Assembly (NCBI GenBank): GCA_002407865.1
Contig: DHPI01000068.1
Span: forward strand, 34,555-52,047
Direction of reading: 5' to 3'
DNA length: 17,493 nucleotides
From: Spirochaetia bacterium UBA5368
GTDB taxonomy: Bacteria; Spirochaetota; UBA4802; UBA5368
Numbering within the stretch: position 1 is the first letter of the stretch; the number at the start of each line of letters is the position of its first letter. Positions 1-7,499 of the stretch are shown piece by piece. The notes under the pieces were generated by a model that searched no databases, was not told the DNA's origin, and saw nothing but the letters and a program-made list of their open reading frames with translations. A program made the position numbers and the translations under genes.

Positions 1-1
1 G

Positions 2-385
2 CTCCACCTGCGGTCAGGAAAGCTTGTGTATGCGTCAGGAGGCCATCCGCCCGGCTTTTATTTTCGGCAGGCAGGCGCGACGCTGACATTGCTTGAAAAA
101 ACCGGGTCGCTTGTGGGATTTTTCGAAAAGAGCGAATTCGGCGAGACGGTGTTGACGATGGAAAGCGGCGATTGTCTGCTGCTGTATACCGACGGTATTA
201 CCGAGACATGTTCGGCGTGCGGTGACGATCTGTATGGTGAGGAACGGCTGTTACAGCAGTTCGGGATGAACGCGAACCTGCCGTCGAAAGACCTTCTGCA
301 CACCCTTGTCGGCACGATGTACGAATTCAGCGGTTTCGGCATGCAGATGGATGATGTGACCATGATATGTATTAAAAAGCGGTAG
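2..385 (+). CDS. SpoIIE/RsbU-type PP2C serine phosphatase, C-terminal part (5' cut off by window edge)
   Basis: The reading frame is open from the first bases of the window, so only the last 127 residues are visible. They carry the end of a PP2C-like SpoIIE domain. YASGGHPP is at visible residues 10-17, GD-LLLYTDGITE is at about 57-68 with the metal-binding Asp at 64, and the closing DDVTM has its Asp pair at 117-118. Phosphatases of this family remove phosphate from serine of anti-sigma-factor antagonists (SpoIIAA/RsbV type) and usually carry sensor domains upstream, which are not visible here. The GTG at 26 lies inside the conserved domain, so it is not the true start. The gene ends 14 bases inside the convergent gene on the other strand. 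The domain call is firm; substrate and sensor input are unknown. Confidence 0.88.
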   Translation, partial: LHLRSGKLVYASGGHPPGFYFRQAGATLTLLEKTGSLVGFFEKSEFGETVLTMESGDCLLLYTDGITETCSACGDDLYGEERLLQQFGMNANLPSKDLLHTLVGTMYEFSGFGMQMDDVTMICIKKR

Positions 386-1235
386 GCGTTTTTCTCTTGA
401 ACGCGGTGAGCCTGAAATCCTCAAGAATGTGTGCGGCGTCGTCCCTGACCTTCAGCATTGCTCCGTATCCCGTAAAGCCCGAGTACCGCTGAATAATTTT
501 CGTTTTCCGCTCCCCTTCGATAAACAGCCTGTCGAAGCGCAGCGGCGTTTCCCATTCGGGTAAGCGCATTTCGAACAGCCTGTCGCACATGGAAACGATG
601 TCGTTTAGCAAAAACGCGGATTCTTTTAAATACACATTTTTGTCCTTCTCAATTTCGAGATCCCTGGTGGGCGATGGCGGACGGGATAGTACAAGAATGT
701 GATCGAGTATCCGCTTTGGAAATTTTTTCCCCAGGGGGAGCGCCAGAAAAGTTAATTTTTCGTCGAATTCATTCAGCCTGTTTTTTATATCAGGATCGGC
801 AACGACCAGTCGCAGGATTGGATATTCATACATCGCGTAATCGTGCAGGGCGCCGTAGCAATGCACCATCTCGAGTGACGCGGCGGGATGAAAATATATT
901 GAGGGATATTGTTTTATCCGCGCTTCGTTTTCCGCCATAATGTCGTCGACGCGCGACGAGAAGGATTTTTCATTCTTTTTTTTCTCGTATTTTTCCTTCA
1001 CCTTCTCGAAGTTCGCGATCTCCGCGAGGATAAAGCCCTCAAGGTTCATGCGGTTTTCAACCGCCATACGCAGTCTGTCTTCGAACGCGGCGCTGTTGAA
1101 CCATACGCGGCTGAATTTTTTCGCGTAATCGGCGTATTTTGTCCGTAACTTTGCTATGAGGAGCTGTATTTCTTTATCCGAGAGCGGCATTCGCGTATCG
1201 CATTTATTGTAAAAAATTTGTTTACCTATTTCCAT
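372..1235 (-). CDS. Hypothetical soluble protein, 287 residues
   Basis: I do not recognise this family. The protein has no signal peptide or membrane segment. It is rich in charged residues, with a lysine/glutamate-rich probable helical stretch in its first third (around EKVKEKYEKKKNEK) and a basic C-terminus. A conserved-looking middle section includes the run YFHPAASLEMVHCYG. I chose ATG at 1235. A TTG at 1262 would add nine residues but neither start has a convincing ribosome-binding site. The gene diverges from purM with a 61-base AT-rich gap. Its stop lies inside the 3' end of the phosphatase gene, a 14-base tail-to-tail overlap. Base and codon use look like the neighbours, so I see no sign of recent transfer. 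Function unknown. Confidence 0.72.
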   Translation of the reverse strand: MEIGKQIFYNKCDTRMPLSDKEIQLLIAKLRTKYADYAKKFSRVWFNSAAFEDRLRMAVENRMNLEGFILAEIANFEKVKEKYEKKKNEKSFSSRVDDIMAENEARIKQYPSIYFHPAASLEMVHCYGALHDYAMYEYPILRLVVADPDIKNRLNEFDEKLTFLALPLGKKFPKRILDHILVLSRPPSPTRDLEIEKDKNVYLKESAFLLNDIVSMCDRLFEMRLPEWETPLRFDRLFIEGERKTKIIQRYSGFTGYGAMLKVRDDAAHILEDFRLTAFKRKTPTAF

Positions 1236-1296
1236 TATTGAATTATTTTCCCGTAAAAGCAATTATTAAATATTGAAAAACAGCAAAGGGGATTCC

Positions 1297-2331
1297 ATGG
1301 GCATTACGTATAAAGACTCGGGCGTGGATGTAGAGGGCGGCGGCAGGTTTGTTTCGAAAATCGCGCCGATCGTGAAATCGACATTTACCTCCAGGGTCAT
1401 TACCGATATCGGCGGATTTGGGGCCCTCTATTCGGGGGCGTTCCCCGATATGGAGGAGCCGGTGCTTGTTTCCGGGACCGATGGTGTTGGTACAAAATTG
1501 AAAATAGCGCAGATGATGAACCGGCATGACACCATCGGTATCGATGCCGTTGCCATGTGCGTAAACGACATTCTGGTATCGGGCGCTGCGCCACTCTTTT
1601 TCCTTGATTATATATCGTGCGGCGCGCTCCGGGAAGGCGTGCTTGTCGATGTGGTAAAGGGAATTGCCGACGGCTGCCTTATGGCGGGCTGCAGCCTGGT
1701 CGGCGGCGAGACGGCGGAACATCCATCGGTCATGGCCCCGGACGATTACGATATCGCGGGATTCGCGGTGGGTGTGGTCGACAGAAAAAAAATAATCAAC
1801 GGCTCGACAATTGCGAGGGGCGATGTTATAATCGGGCTTCCGTCATCGGGCATACACTCGAACGGCTATTCGCTGGTGCGAAAACTGCTTTTCGAAATAA
1901 AGGGGTACAGCGTAGATACGCGTATCGACGAACTGGGGGGAAAACTGGGGCCGGTGCTGCTTGCGCCTACGCGGATATATTGCAAAAGCGTGCTGGGCTG
2001 CATTCAGCGCGGCATTACGGTCAAGGGGATGGTGCATATTACCGGCGGGGGGTTTTATGAGAATGTGCCGCGCATTCTGCCGAAAGGCATGGCCGCGTCT
2101 ATATCGAAGGCCAGTTATTCAGTGCCGCCGATTTTCGCATTTATACGTCGCGAAGGGGATATTGACGAACGGGAGATGTACACGACCTTCAATATGGGCA
2201 TAGGATTGATGCTGGTTGTGGATAAAAATAATGCCGATGCGGCGATTGAGAATCTTCGGGCGTCCGGCGAGAGTCCGAAGATGATAGGCGAAATCGTCGA
2301 TTATAAAAATGCGTCGGTTGTTCTTGCATAG
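1297..2331 (+). CDS. purM: Phosphoribosylformylglycinamidine cyclo-ligase (AIR synthetase)
   Basis: PurM catalyses the ATP-dependent ring closure of FGAM to aminoimidazole ribonucleotide in cytoplasmic de novo purine synthesis. The protein has 344 residues, the usual family length. Recognisable segments in order are SGVDVEGGGRF near the N-terminus, TDIGGFGALYS, SGTDGVGTKLKIA, GIDAVAMCVNDILVSGAAP, GCSLVGGETAEHP, GLPSSGIHSNGYSL and HITGGGFYENVPRILP. The glycine-rich segments form the ATP/substrate site of the PurM/PurL fold. ATG at 1297 is chosen because AAAGGGG (1285-1291) sits five bases upstream; the TTG at 1273 has no such site. Possible weak promoter elements (TTGAAT at 1238, AATTAT at 1261) lie in the divergent gap. 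No other pur gene is adjacent. A hydrolase gene follows after 47 bases on the same strand. Confidence 0.96.
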   Translation: MGITYKDSGVDVEGGGRFVSKIAPIVKSTFTSRVITDIGGFGALYSGAFPDMEEPVLVSGTDGVGTKLKIAQMMNRHDTIGIDAVAMCVNDILVSGAAPLFFLDYISCGALREGVLVDVVKGIADGCLMAGCSLVGGETAEHPSVMAPDDYDIAGFAVGVVDRKKIINGSTIARGDVIIGLPSSGIHSNGYSLVRKLLFEIKGYSVDTRIDELGGKLGPVLLAPTRIYCKSVLGCIQRGITVKGMVHITGGGFYENVPRILPKGMAASISKASYSVPPIFAFIRREGDIDEREMYTTFNMGIGLMLVVDKNNADAAIENLRASGESPKMIGEIVDYKNASVVLA

Positions 2332-2378
2332 CGACAGGTTACGCATCCGCGCAATCGTTTCTATTCAGGAGTGTGGCA

Positions 2379-3161
2379 ATGAGGCAACGACCATTCCCGG
2401 TTCTGCGTGACGGGGCGGGCGCAATAGTGCAGTTTGCCGGGGGACGAAACGGCGTATTGCTGCTGCATGGCTTTACCGGTACTCCCGCTGAAATGAAATA
2501 TCTCGGCGGCAGGCTGCTTTCCGAGGGCTATTCCGTGTATGCGCCGAGGTATCCGGGGCATGGTACGAATATCTACGAGATGGCCGCGACGTCGTCGCGT
2601 GACTGGATAACCGCCGCGCGCGAGGCGCTTATAGGCCTTCGCAGCTTTTGCGACGAGGTGTCATGTGTGGGGCTCTCCATGGGTGGAATAATCGGCATTC
2701 TTCTCGCCGCGGAATACAGATTCAAAAGGCTGGCACTGCTTTCAACGCCATGCGCTCTGAGGGAACGCTCCATATACCTGGCGCCGGTTATCGGCAGATT
2801 TAAAAAAATCCTGTGGCAGCAGGATGAAACGATGGGTATCAACAGCACCGAAGCGCGTGCGCACCACATATGCTATAGCGAAGGGAAACCGGTGCTTCAG
2901 GCGTGGCAGTTGCATACAATGATAAAAAAGGCGATGGCGTTGCTGCCTCGCGTCACCAGCGACCTGTTAATTATGCAGTCCTTGCGGGATGAAGTAATCC
3001 CCCTGGCGTCGATAGACCGTATCTATAATGCCGCGGGATCGCGCGAAAAAGAAAAGATATATCTTGAAATCAGCAACCACACGATTACGGTTGATTACGA
3101 AAAGGACCATGTCGCAGAAGAGGTTTCGCGTTTTCTCGCCTCGGGGTGCCGCCGCATGTGA
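2379..3161 (+). CDS. Alpha/beta-hydrolase, Est30-like carboxylesterase / monoacylglycerol lipase type
   Basis: A cytoplasmic serine hydrolase of 260 residues with no signal peptide. The oxyanion-hole motif HGFTG is at residues 30-34. The nucleophile elbow GLSMGG places the catalytic Ser at 100. SLRDEVIP gives Asp204, and ISNHTITVDYEKDH gives His234. That last segment closely resembles the His region of Geobacillus Est30 and Bacillus YvaK as I remember it, which cleave short- to medium-chain carboxyl esters. ATG at 2379 is preferred over GTG at 2373 because AGGAG (2367-2371) is seven bases from the ATG but only one from the GTG. It lies 47 bases after purM with no terminator between, so the two may be co-transcribed. 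The natural substrate cannot be read from sequence. Confidence 0.88.
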   Translation: MRQRPFPVLRDGAGAIVQFAGGRNGVLLLHGFTGTPAEMKYLGGRLLSEGYSVYAPRYPGHGTNIYEMAATSSRDWITAAREALIGLRSFCDEVSCVGLSMGGIIGILLAAEYRFKRLALLSTPCALRERSIYLAPVIGRFKKILWQQDETMGINSTEARAHHICYSEGKPVLQAWQLHTMIKKAMALLPRVTSDLLIMQSLRDEVIPLASIDRIYNAAGSREKEKIYLEISNHTITVDYEKDHVAEEVSRFLASGCRRM

Positions 3162-3201
3162 GCGCGTCGGTTACAGTGAAGCGGCAATTTATAAAATTAT
3201 G

Positions 3202-3230
3202 TTGACATACCATAGGTGTGCGCGTAAAGT
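3202..3230 (+). promoter_or_regulatory. Probable sigma-70-type promoter of the outer-membrane barrel gene
   Basis: A perfect -35 box TTGACA (3202-3207) is followed after exactly 17 bases by TAAAGT (3225-3230), four of six matches to the -10 consensus. Transcription would start near 3237, about 40 bases before the barrel gene's ATG. The leader holds the ribosome-binding site AAGGAG at 3265-3270. AT-rich sequence just upstream of the -35 box (3188-3200) could act as an UP element. Confidence 0.65.
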
Positions 3231-3276
3231 TTTCTGCCTGTTGCCTTAATTTTACAATACAGAAAAGGAGTTAGAA

Positions 3277-4062
3277 ATGATGAGAAAGCTGCTAACGATC
3301 TGCGTGGTGTTGCTGTTTGCCTCCTCGGCCGCTGCGTATGCCGTTCCCACCGCCGGCAGAACGTGGGAGTATGGCGAATTTACGACGCTGATATCCCCAA
3401 GTTGGGCATTTACGGTCATGGGTAGCCATGCGTACGAATTTTCACGAACCAACGATCCGGGAAAGGATGAAAAGGAAACGTACTTTTACGAATTTTTTGC
3501 CGGGCCGGTGTATAGTATGCGGTTCGGCAATCTCACGTTGAAACTGCCGTTATGGTATTATTACCAGGGTTTTCCGGTAAAGGCGATTGATAAATATTAT
3601 TATTCGCACAATATCGAATTTCTTCCCATCCTGGAATATAAGTACAACAGGTGGAAGCTGTGGAACAGGGTGATATTCCATAATAAAATATATTCTTCTT
3701 TCTATGATACATCCGATCAGAGGAAAGGCTATTCGCTTCTTGTCCGCGAATATCTCAGGATCGAATACAGTCTCACTGACAAGTTCAGGGTGATGGTCGG
3801 CGATGAAATATTTCAGGGGATAATCGAGGATGACGACACGGTCGACAGTACGCCTGATCCCCTCGGCGGGCCGGGCGGATTCGAGAAAAAGGGGTTCGCC
3901 CTCAATCGCTTCTACGCCGGATTCGGGTACAGCTTTACGCCCTCGTTTTCCGTCACGCCCATGTATATGTACCAGACGGCCCATTTCGGCAGGCACAATA
4001 AGGTGACAGAAAAGGACCACTATTTGTTTATCACGCTGTCGTATGTGCTGAAGCTCTATTGA
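3277..4062 (+). CDS. Outer-membrane beta-barrel protein, DUF2490-like
   Basis: The 261-residue product begins with a signal peptide: MMRKLL, a hydrophobic core to about residue 20, then probable cleavage after AYA before VPTAG. The mature part is rich in Tyr, Phe and Trp and has alternating amphipathic strands. The C-terminal half reads like DUF2490 barrels: a strand RVMVGDEIFQG, then LNRFYAGFGYSFTPSFSVTPMYMYQ and a last strand HYLFITLSYVLKLY that ends in an aromatic residue. Such proteins sit in the outer membrane; their function is not established. AAGGAG (3265-3270) lies six bases from ATG 3277; a second ATG follows immediately. The gene has its own promoter (3202-3230) and terminator (4071-4104), so it is probably transcribed alone. 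Location call is good; the family assignment is from memory of the pattern. Confidence 0.8.
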   Translation: MMRKLLTICVVLLFASSAAAYAVPTAGRTWEYGEFTTLISPSWAFTVMGSHAYEFSRTNDPGKDEKETYFYEFFAGPVYSMRFGNLTLKLPLWYYYQGFPVKAIDKYYYSHNIEFLPILEYKYNRWKLWNRVIFHNKIYSSFYDTSDQRKGYSLLVREYLRIEYSLTDKFRVMVGDEIFQGIIEDDDTVDSTPDPLGGPGGFEKKGFALNRFYAGFGYSFTPSFSVTPMYMYQTAHFGRHNKVTEKDHYLFITLSYVLKLY

Positions 4063-4070
4063 CATCGCAC

Positions 4071-4104
4071 CAAAGGCGCGGCCGGATGGCCGCGCCTTTG
4101 TCGA
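4071..4104 (+). terminator. Rho-independent terminator after the barrel gene
   Basis: A perfect 13-bp inverted repeat: left arm CAAAGGCGCGGCC at 4071-4083, loop GGAT at 4084-4087, right arm GGCCGCGCCTTTG at 4088-4100. It starts eight bases after the barrel gene's stop codon. The GC-rich stem is followed by a short, interrupted T stretch (TCGATTTT, 4101-4108), weaker than an ideal U-tract. Confidence 0.8.
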
Positions 4105-4136
4105 TTTTGCCTTCCGCCTGTCTCGCGCTTATTCAC

Positions 4137-4165
4137 TTGACATAAAACAAAACAGCGACTACACA
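4137..4165 (+). promoter_or_regulatory. Possible promoter for the two-gene unit at 4168-7355
   Basis: A perfect TTGACA (4137-4142) followed at 17 bases by TACACA (4160-4165), only three of six -10 matches. It is well placed between the terminator at 4071-4104 and the next gene. The predicted transcription start near 4172 falls after the annotated ATG at 4168, so either the -10 assignment or the start codon may be wrong. Confidence 0.4.
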
Positions 4166-4167
4166 TT

Positions 4168-6168
4168 ATGCTGGATTTCCTGGATAGAGATGTTTTGCTA
4201 TGTAATGCCATGCACAGGGACAGCGAACTGAAAAAATTGGAGCGGCGGGCGAAGTCGATGCTGCTCGACAAGGATATCCCCCCATCGAAACGGGACATCG
4301 TGCGCACAATTATGAATAATGAGACGCTGCATCCGGAAGAGCGGTATAGCGCCATCATCGAGCTTATCAAGACATGTCCGGACAAAGTCAGCGCGGTGCA
4401 AAAAAGACGAAAGATTGCGCCGCCGGTGCGGCTTTCAACGCCCCCCCTGCCGGAAATTCCCGTGCAAAAACGAGAAACGGCCGCGGCCCGGGAATTCGCG
4501 CCGGAAGAGCGGAGTATCTATGTCGATTCGATAAGAAGAAAATACGCCGGCCTCAAATTATTTAAAAAAAGATACCTTATCCACGCCAATAACAGGTTGG
4601 GACTGGCGATTAAAAAGCGGCTTATCCCCACGCGGCGGCTTATAAAGGTTTTCGGCGACATCGTCGAATTTCAGGGGACACTCCTGGCGAGGCTTGGTGA
4701 GATTGAGTTTCTTATCCTCAGGGACGAGGCGATCGAAGATCCCGTCGATTTCAACTTCCTGCGGCGGTTCAGGAAATGGATGGCGATAATGCCCTTTGCC
4801 GGGTACAAAACAGATGTTGTTAAATGGATGGATAAAAAATCCTTTGAATCGGAAATGCGGGAATACGTGGTTTTCTTTTTTTCTTTTCAAAAAATGGAGG
4901 TTGCCGCCAGGGAGCGCGCCATCACGCTCGCGGAAAGCAGGCTGAGATCCACCGAAGGGCTCCAGAAGGAGGAGATTTTTCAGAAGGACAGCGATTCGGT
5001 GAAGTCGGCAAAAGAGAAAAAAAATCTCGGGATCGAAAAAGAGGTGCATGATTATATCATGCTTCTCAGGTCTTTTCTTCCGGTATCGCTGTCCGATGAT
5101 TCCATTGTCTCGACACATCTGAGGCTGAAGTACGGCATTGCTTCGTTTCCGGAATTCCTCATCATGATCATGGAAACCCTCGTGTTTTGCCGTGAGATAG
5201 GGGTGCGTGACCTTGAGGGTTTTTACGGGATTGCCGAACCTTCATTCAGCGCGACTGACTGGGATTTCAGCGTGCCCGAACTGAAAAAATACGGGAAAGA
5301 CCCCGAGTCGAAAAAGAGAAAGAGAATGGAAACGTTGAAGGAAGCGCTGGCGCCATATGAGCGGATTGCCCGGCTGATCGAGCTCAAGTGGGAAGGGCGC
5401 GCCATTCTGGGGAGGGCATTCGAGGAACAGTGGAGAATTGGCGACCGCCGTCAAAAGGATTTCGAAAATGTATACGAAGAGGATTTTTTAGGTTTTCTTG
5501 ACAACTGTCTGCATTATTTTGACACATGCTTCGCGCCGCTGTTAGATGGCAGCCTGGTGTATTTTTCCGAGAATGACAGGCGCCAGATCGATGGGCGGAT
5601 TTTTTTGGAAACGTTTTTCATGGTTGAAATGAAGACGCTTGATGGCATTCTTGAGGAGATGTATCTGTTCAAAAGCAAAAACCCGAGCCTTCCCGTGGGA
5701 AGAGACGAGGCGAAGAGAATACGCAAGGGCAAAATAAGGTCGATGGCCGCGCTGGAGCGGTTGCTGACGATGACCGGCGACCTTTTTTACGATATTGGCA
5801 ATATCATCAACGAACTTATCGAAGGTCACAGGATATGGGCCGCGGGTGTCCGAAAGGACGGAGATGCGTCGCCGCCGGAGCGCACTCCGCTTGAGAAAGG
5901 CCTTAGCGTGCACCATGAAAAAGTCGGAAGGCCGATCCCCTGGCATGATTGCCGTGTCGCCGGTTTCGAGAAAAACTTTCCGCTTGCGAAGTCGCTGATC
6001 GGAAGGGATGTTCTCTCAATATCGGATGATACAGGCCTGCTGTCGATTATTTGCGCGTTTTGCTATCAGATTGCGTATGTGTGCCTGAGCGACGGAATAG
6101 CGAGGGATCTTGAAGAGAGAAAAAGAATCATGCGCGAACTCAGGGAGATTACGGGAAAGAATCAGTGA
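4168..6168 (+). CDS. Large hypothetical cytoplasmic protein, 666 residues
   Basis: I do not recognise this protein. It has no signal peptide or clear membrane helix. Visible parts are a helical charged N-terminus (1-75), a proline-rich linker (about 84-100), a basic segment (about 115-160), a charged, probably coiled-coil stretch (about 240-290), and a long helical C-terminal part with many aromatic and acidic residues. No catalytic motif stands out. The start is uncertain: ATG 4168 has no ribosome-binding site, and ATG 4210 (residue 15) is an alternative; the frame is open upstream only to a stop at 4138-4140. The last bases overlap the next gene by GTGA, implying translational coupling with the exported amidotransferase-like protein. 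A lineage-restricted scaffold or regulator is possible, but that is a guess. Confidence 0.78.
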   Translation: MLDFLDRDVLLCNAMHRDSELKKLERRAKSMLLDKDIPPSKRDIVRTIMNNETLHPEERYSAIIELIKTCPDKVSAVQKRRKIAPPVRLSTPPLPEIPVQKRETAAAREFAPEERSIYVDSIRRKYAGLKLFKKRYLIHANNRLGLAIKKRLIPTRRLIKVFGDIVEFQGTLLARLGEIEFLILRDEAIEDPVDFNFLRRFRKWMAIMPFAGYKTDVVKWMDKKSFESEMREYVVFFFSFQKMEVAARERAITLAESRLRSTEGLQKEEIFQKDSDSVKSAKEKKNLGIEKEVHDYIMLLRSFLPVSLSDDSIVSTHLRLKYGIASFPEFLIMIMETLVFCREIGVRDLEGFYGIAEPSFSATDWDFSVPELKKYGKDPESKKRKRMETLKEALAPYERIARLIELKWEGRAILGRAFEEQWRIGDRRQKDFENVYEEDFLGFLDNCLHYFDTCFAPLLDGSLVYFSENDRRQIDGRIFLETFFMVEMKTLDGILEEMYLFKSKNPSLPVGRDEAKRIRKGKIRSMAALERLLTMTGDLFYDIGNIINELIEGHRIWAAGVRKDGDASPPERTPLEKGLSVHHEKVGRPIPWHDCRVAGFEKNFPLAKSLIGRDVLSISDDTGLLSIICAFCYQIAYVCLSDGIARDLEERKRIMRELREITGKNQ

Positions 6169-7355
6169 AGCGGATTATCATCGTTATTGCGTGCGTCATT
6201 TTCAGTGCCGGCGGGGGAAACGCGGCGCTTGCATTCGACTACGGAAGAATTGCGGTGGTCGATAACCAGTTCGATGGTGTGCACAAGATACTCAAGGCGT
6301 ATAAAATACCCTTCAGCAGCCTTAAATATACTGAATGCGAAGATCCGCGGACATTCCAGCGGTTCGATGTCATCTTTTTCCCCTGTGGGCTCGGCAGCGC
6401 GCTGGAAACGAATATTAATATTCTGTCGCGCGGAACCAGCATCCAGTCCGTTTCACTGAAAGAAGAATATTATGAAATTGATACAAAAAAAATAATTAAA
6501 AATATACGGGCATTTCTCCGCAAGGGTGGGGTTGGGTATTTTTCCGGTTATTCCTGCGACGTGCTTGACGGCGTGTATCGCGCGCTCGCGTTTTTCGATG
6601 ATTTTCCCAATATTGGGCTTTCGGGCAGGGTCGATGTGACTCTTGCGGGTGATTTGCGAAGTTTCGCGGGCGGCGGCCGCATGACGCTCAGCATGCCGCA
6701 CAGCGGCTGGGTGGCGCTTAAATCCGCCGGCGATGCGGAGGTTCTTGCCGGAGGGGTTTTCCCGACGCCGCGGGGGCAAAGGAGCGGGCCGGTCGTTGTG
6801 CGGTTCCCCGGCGATGGCGGTGAAGCGCTGTATACATCGTATCACAATGACGATGTTTCGAATGCAATAATGCGCTTTCTTGTGCTGCGTGCGGCGGGGC
6901 GCGGACTGCGAGCCGAGGCGGAGCGGATGGCTCGCCGGTGGGACCAGAAAACCGAGACGTCGATTGTGGATGTACTGCCGTCGTGGGAGTATTGTCGTTC
7001 GTATTCACTGTCGCTGAAACAGGGATGTGCAACGCTGTACCTGAAGTCCCCCGAGACGTACTTCCAGATGGATGTGTTCGACGATAAAAACAATATTATT
7101 CTTTCGAGGCATTCCTGGCAGAAGGACCTTATTCAGGACATGCACATCCCGCGTGATGGGACATATACCCTGAAGATATATCCCTGTTTTCCCGCACGGT
7201 TTGTTCCATATGCGATTATATCGGCAAGCGGATGGCGGCTCTTCCCCTACTGGCGAAAAGTAACACTGGGAGCATTTTTTCTGCTTGTCATCATGACGCT
7301 GAACTGGCTATACAGACTGATGAACCCGCGCAAATATTCCGGCCGGCCACGGTAA
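6165..7355 (+). CDS. Exported class I glutamine-amidotransferase-like protein with C-terminal membrane anchor
   Basis: The 396-residue product begins at GTG 6165, overlapping the upstream stop by four bases (GTGA). Residues 1-23 look like a signal peptide (KRIIIVIACVIF core, ALA before FDYGRI). The mature domain (about 25-245) has the alternating strand/helix pattern of the GATase1/ThuA-like fold: GRIAVVDNQ, FDVIFFPCG (67-75), FLRKGGVGYFSGYSCDVL with Cys131 at the nucleophile-elbow position, and ALYTSYHND with His227 where GATases have their His. Residues about 285-350 resemble a beta-sandwich of the PPC type. A single membrane helix (about 366-385) and a basic tail (MNPRKYSGRPR) should fix it in the inner membrane with the main domain in the periplasm. 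Catalysis is not established. Partner is probably the coupled 666-residue protein. Confidence 0.72.
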   Translation: MKRIIIVIACVIFSAGGGNAALAFDYGRIAVVDNQFDGVHKILKAYKIPFSSLKYTECEDPRTFQRFDVIFFPCGLGSALETNINILSRGTSIQSVSLKEEYYEIDTKKIIKNIRAFLRKGGVGYFSGYSCDVLDGVYRALAFFDDFPNIGLSGRVDVTLAGDLRSFAGGGRMTLSMPHSGWVALKSAGDAEVLAGGVFPTPRGQRSGPVVVRFPGDGGEALYTSYHNDDVSNAIMRFLVLRAAGRGLRAEAERMARRWDQKTETSIVDVLPSWEYCRSYSLSLKQGCATLYLKSPETYFQMDVFDDKNNIILSRHSWQKDLIQDMHIPRDGTYTLKIYPCFPARFVPYAIISASGWRLFPYWRKVTLGAFFLLVIMTLNWLYRLMNPRKYSGRPR

Positions 7356-7403
7356 TGGGAAGTGCGAATTCTTTTTGGCGTTGTACTACGATTGTGATGC
7401 GTG

Positions 7404-7420
7404 TTGTGCGAAATGCACAA
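7404..7420. other. Small hairpin, first of a tandem pair upstream of parA
   Basis: TTGTGC (7404-7409) and GCACAA (7415-7420) pair perfectly around a five-base loop (GAAAT). The hairpin lies one base before the larger inverted repeat at 7422-7457. It could be part of a transcription terminator or of the parA leader. No U-tract follows on the + strand. Confidence 0.45.
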
Positions 7421-7421
7421 A

Positions 7422-7457
7422 GCCCCGTACGCCCCGTGATCCCACAGCGTACGGGGC
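7422..7457. other. GC-rich inverted repeat upstream of parA (terminator-like or leader hairpin)
   Basis: A perfect 11-bp stem: GCCCCGTACGC (7422-7432) with GCGTACGGGGC (7447-7457), loop of 14 bases. The left arm is followed by a second copy of GCCCCGT (7431-7437) that could pair instead with ACGGGGC (7451-7457), so two exclusive folds are possible. There is no T-run after it on the + strand, so as an intrinsic terminator for the 6165-7355 gene it is imperfect. It ends 42 bases before the parA start codon. Confidence 0.55.
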
Positions 7458-7499
7458 GGCGGTGAATTCAACGGACAATAATTGAGCGAGGAGTATTCA

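Noticed and set aside
1243-1722. 159-residue open frame on the - strand
   Set aside because: Antisense to the first part of purM and lacking any recognisable feature.
3147-3186. TGCCGC / GCGGCA inverted repeat after the esterase gene, considered as a terminator
   Set aside because: Only six pairs with a 28-base loop and no U-tract; likely chance.
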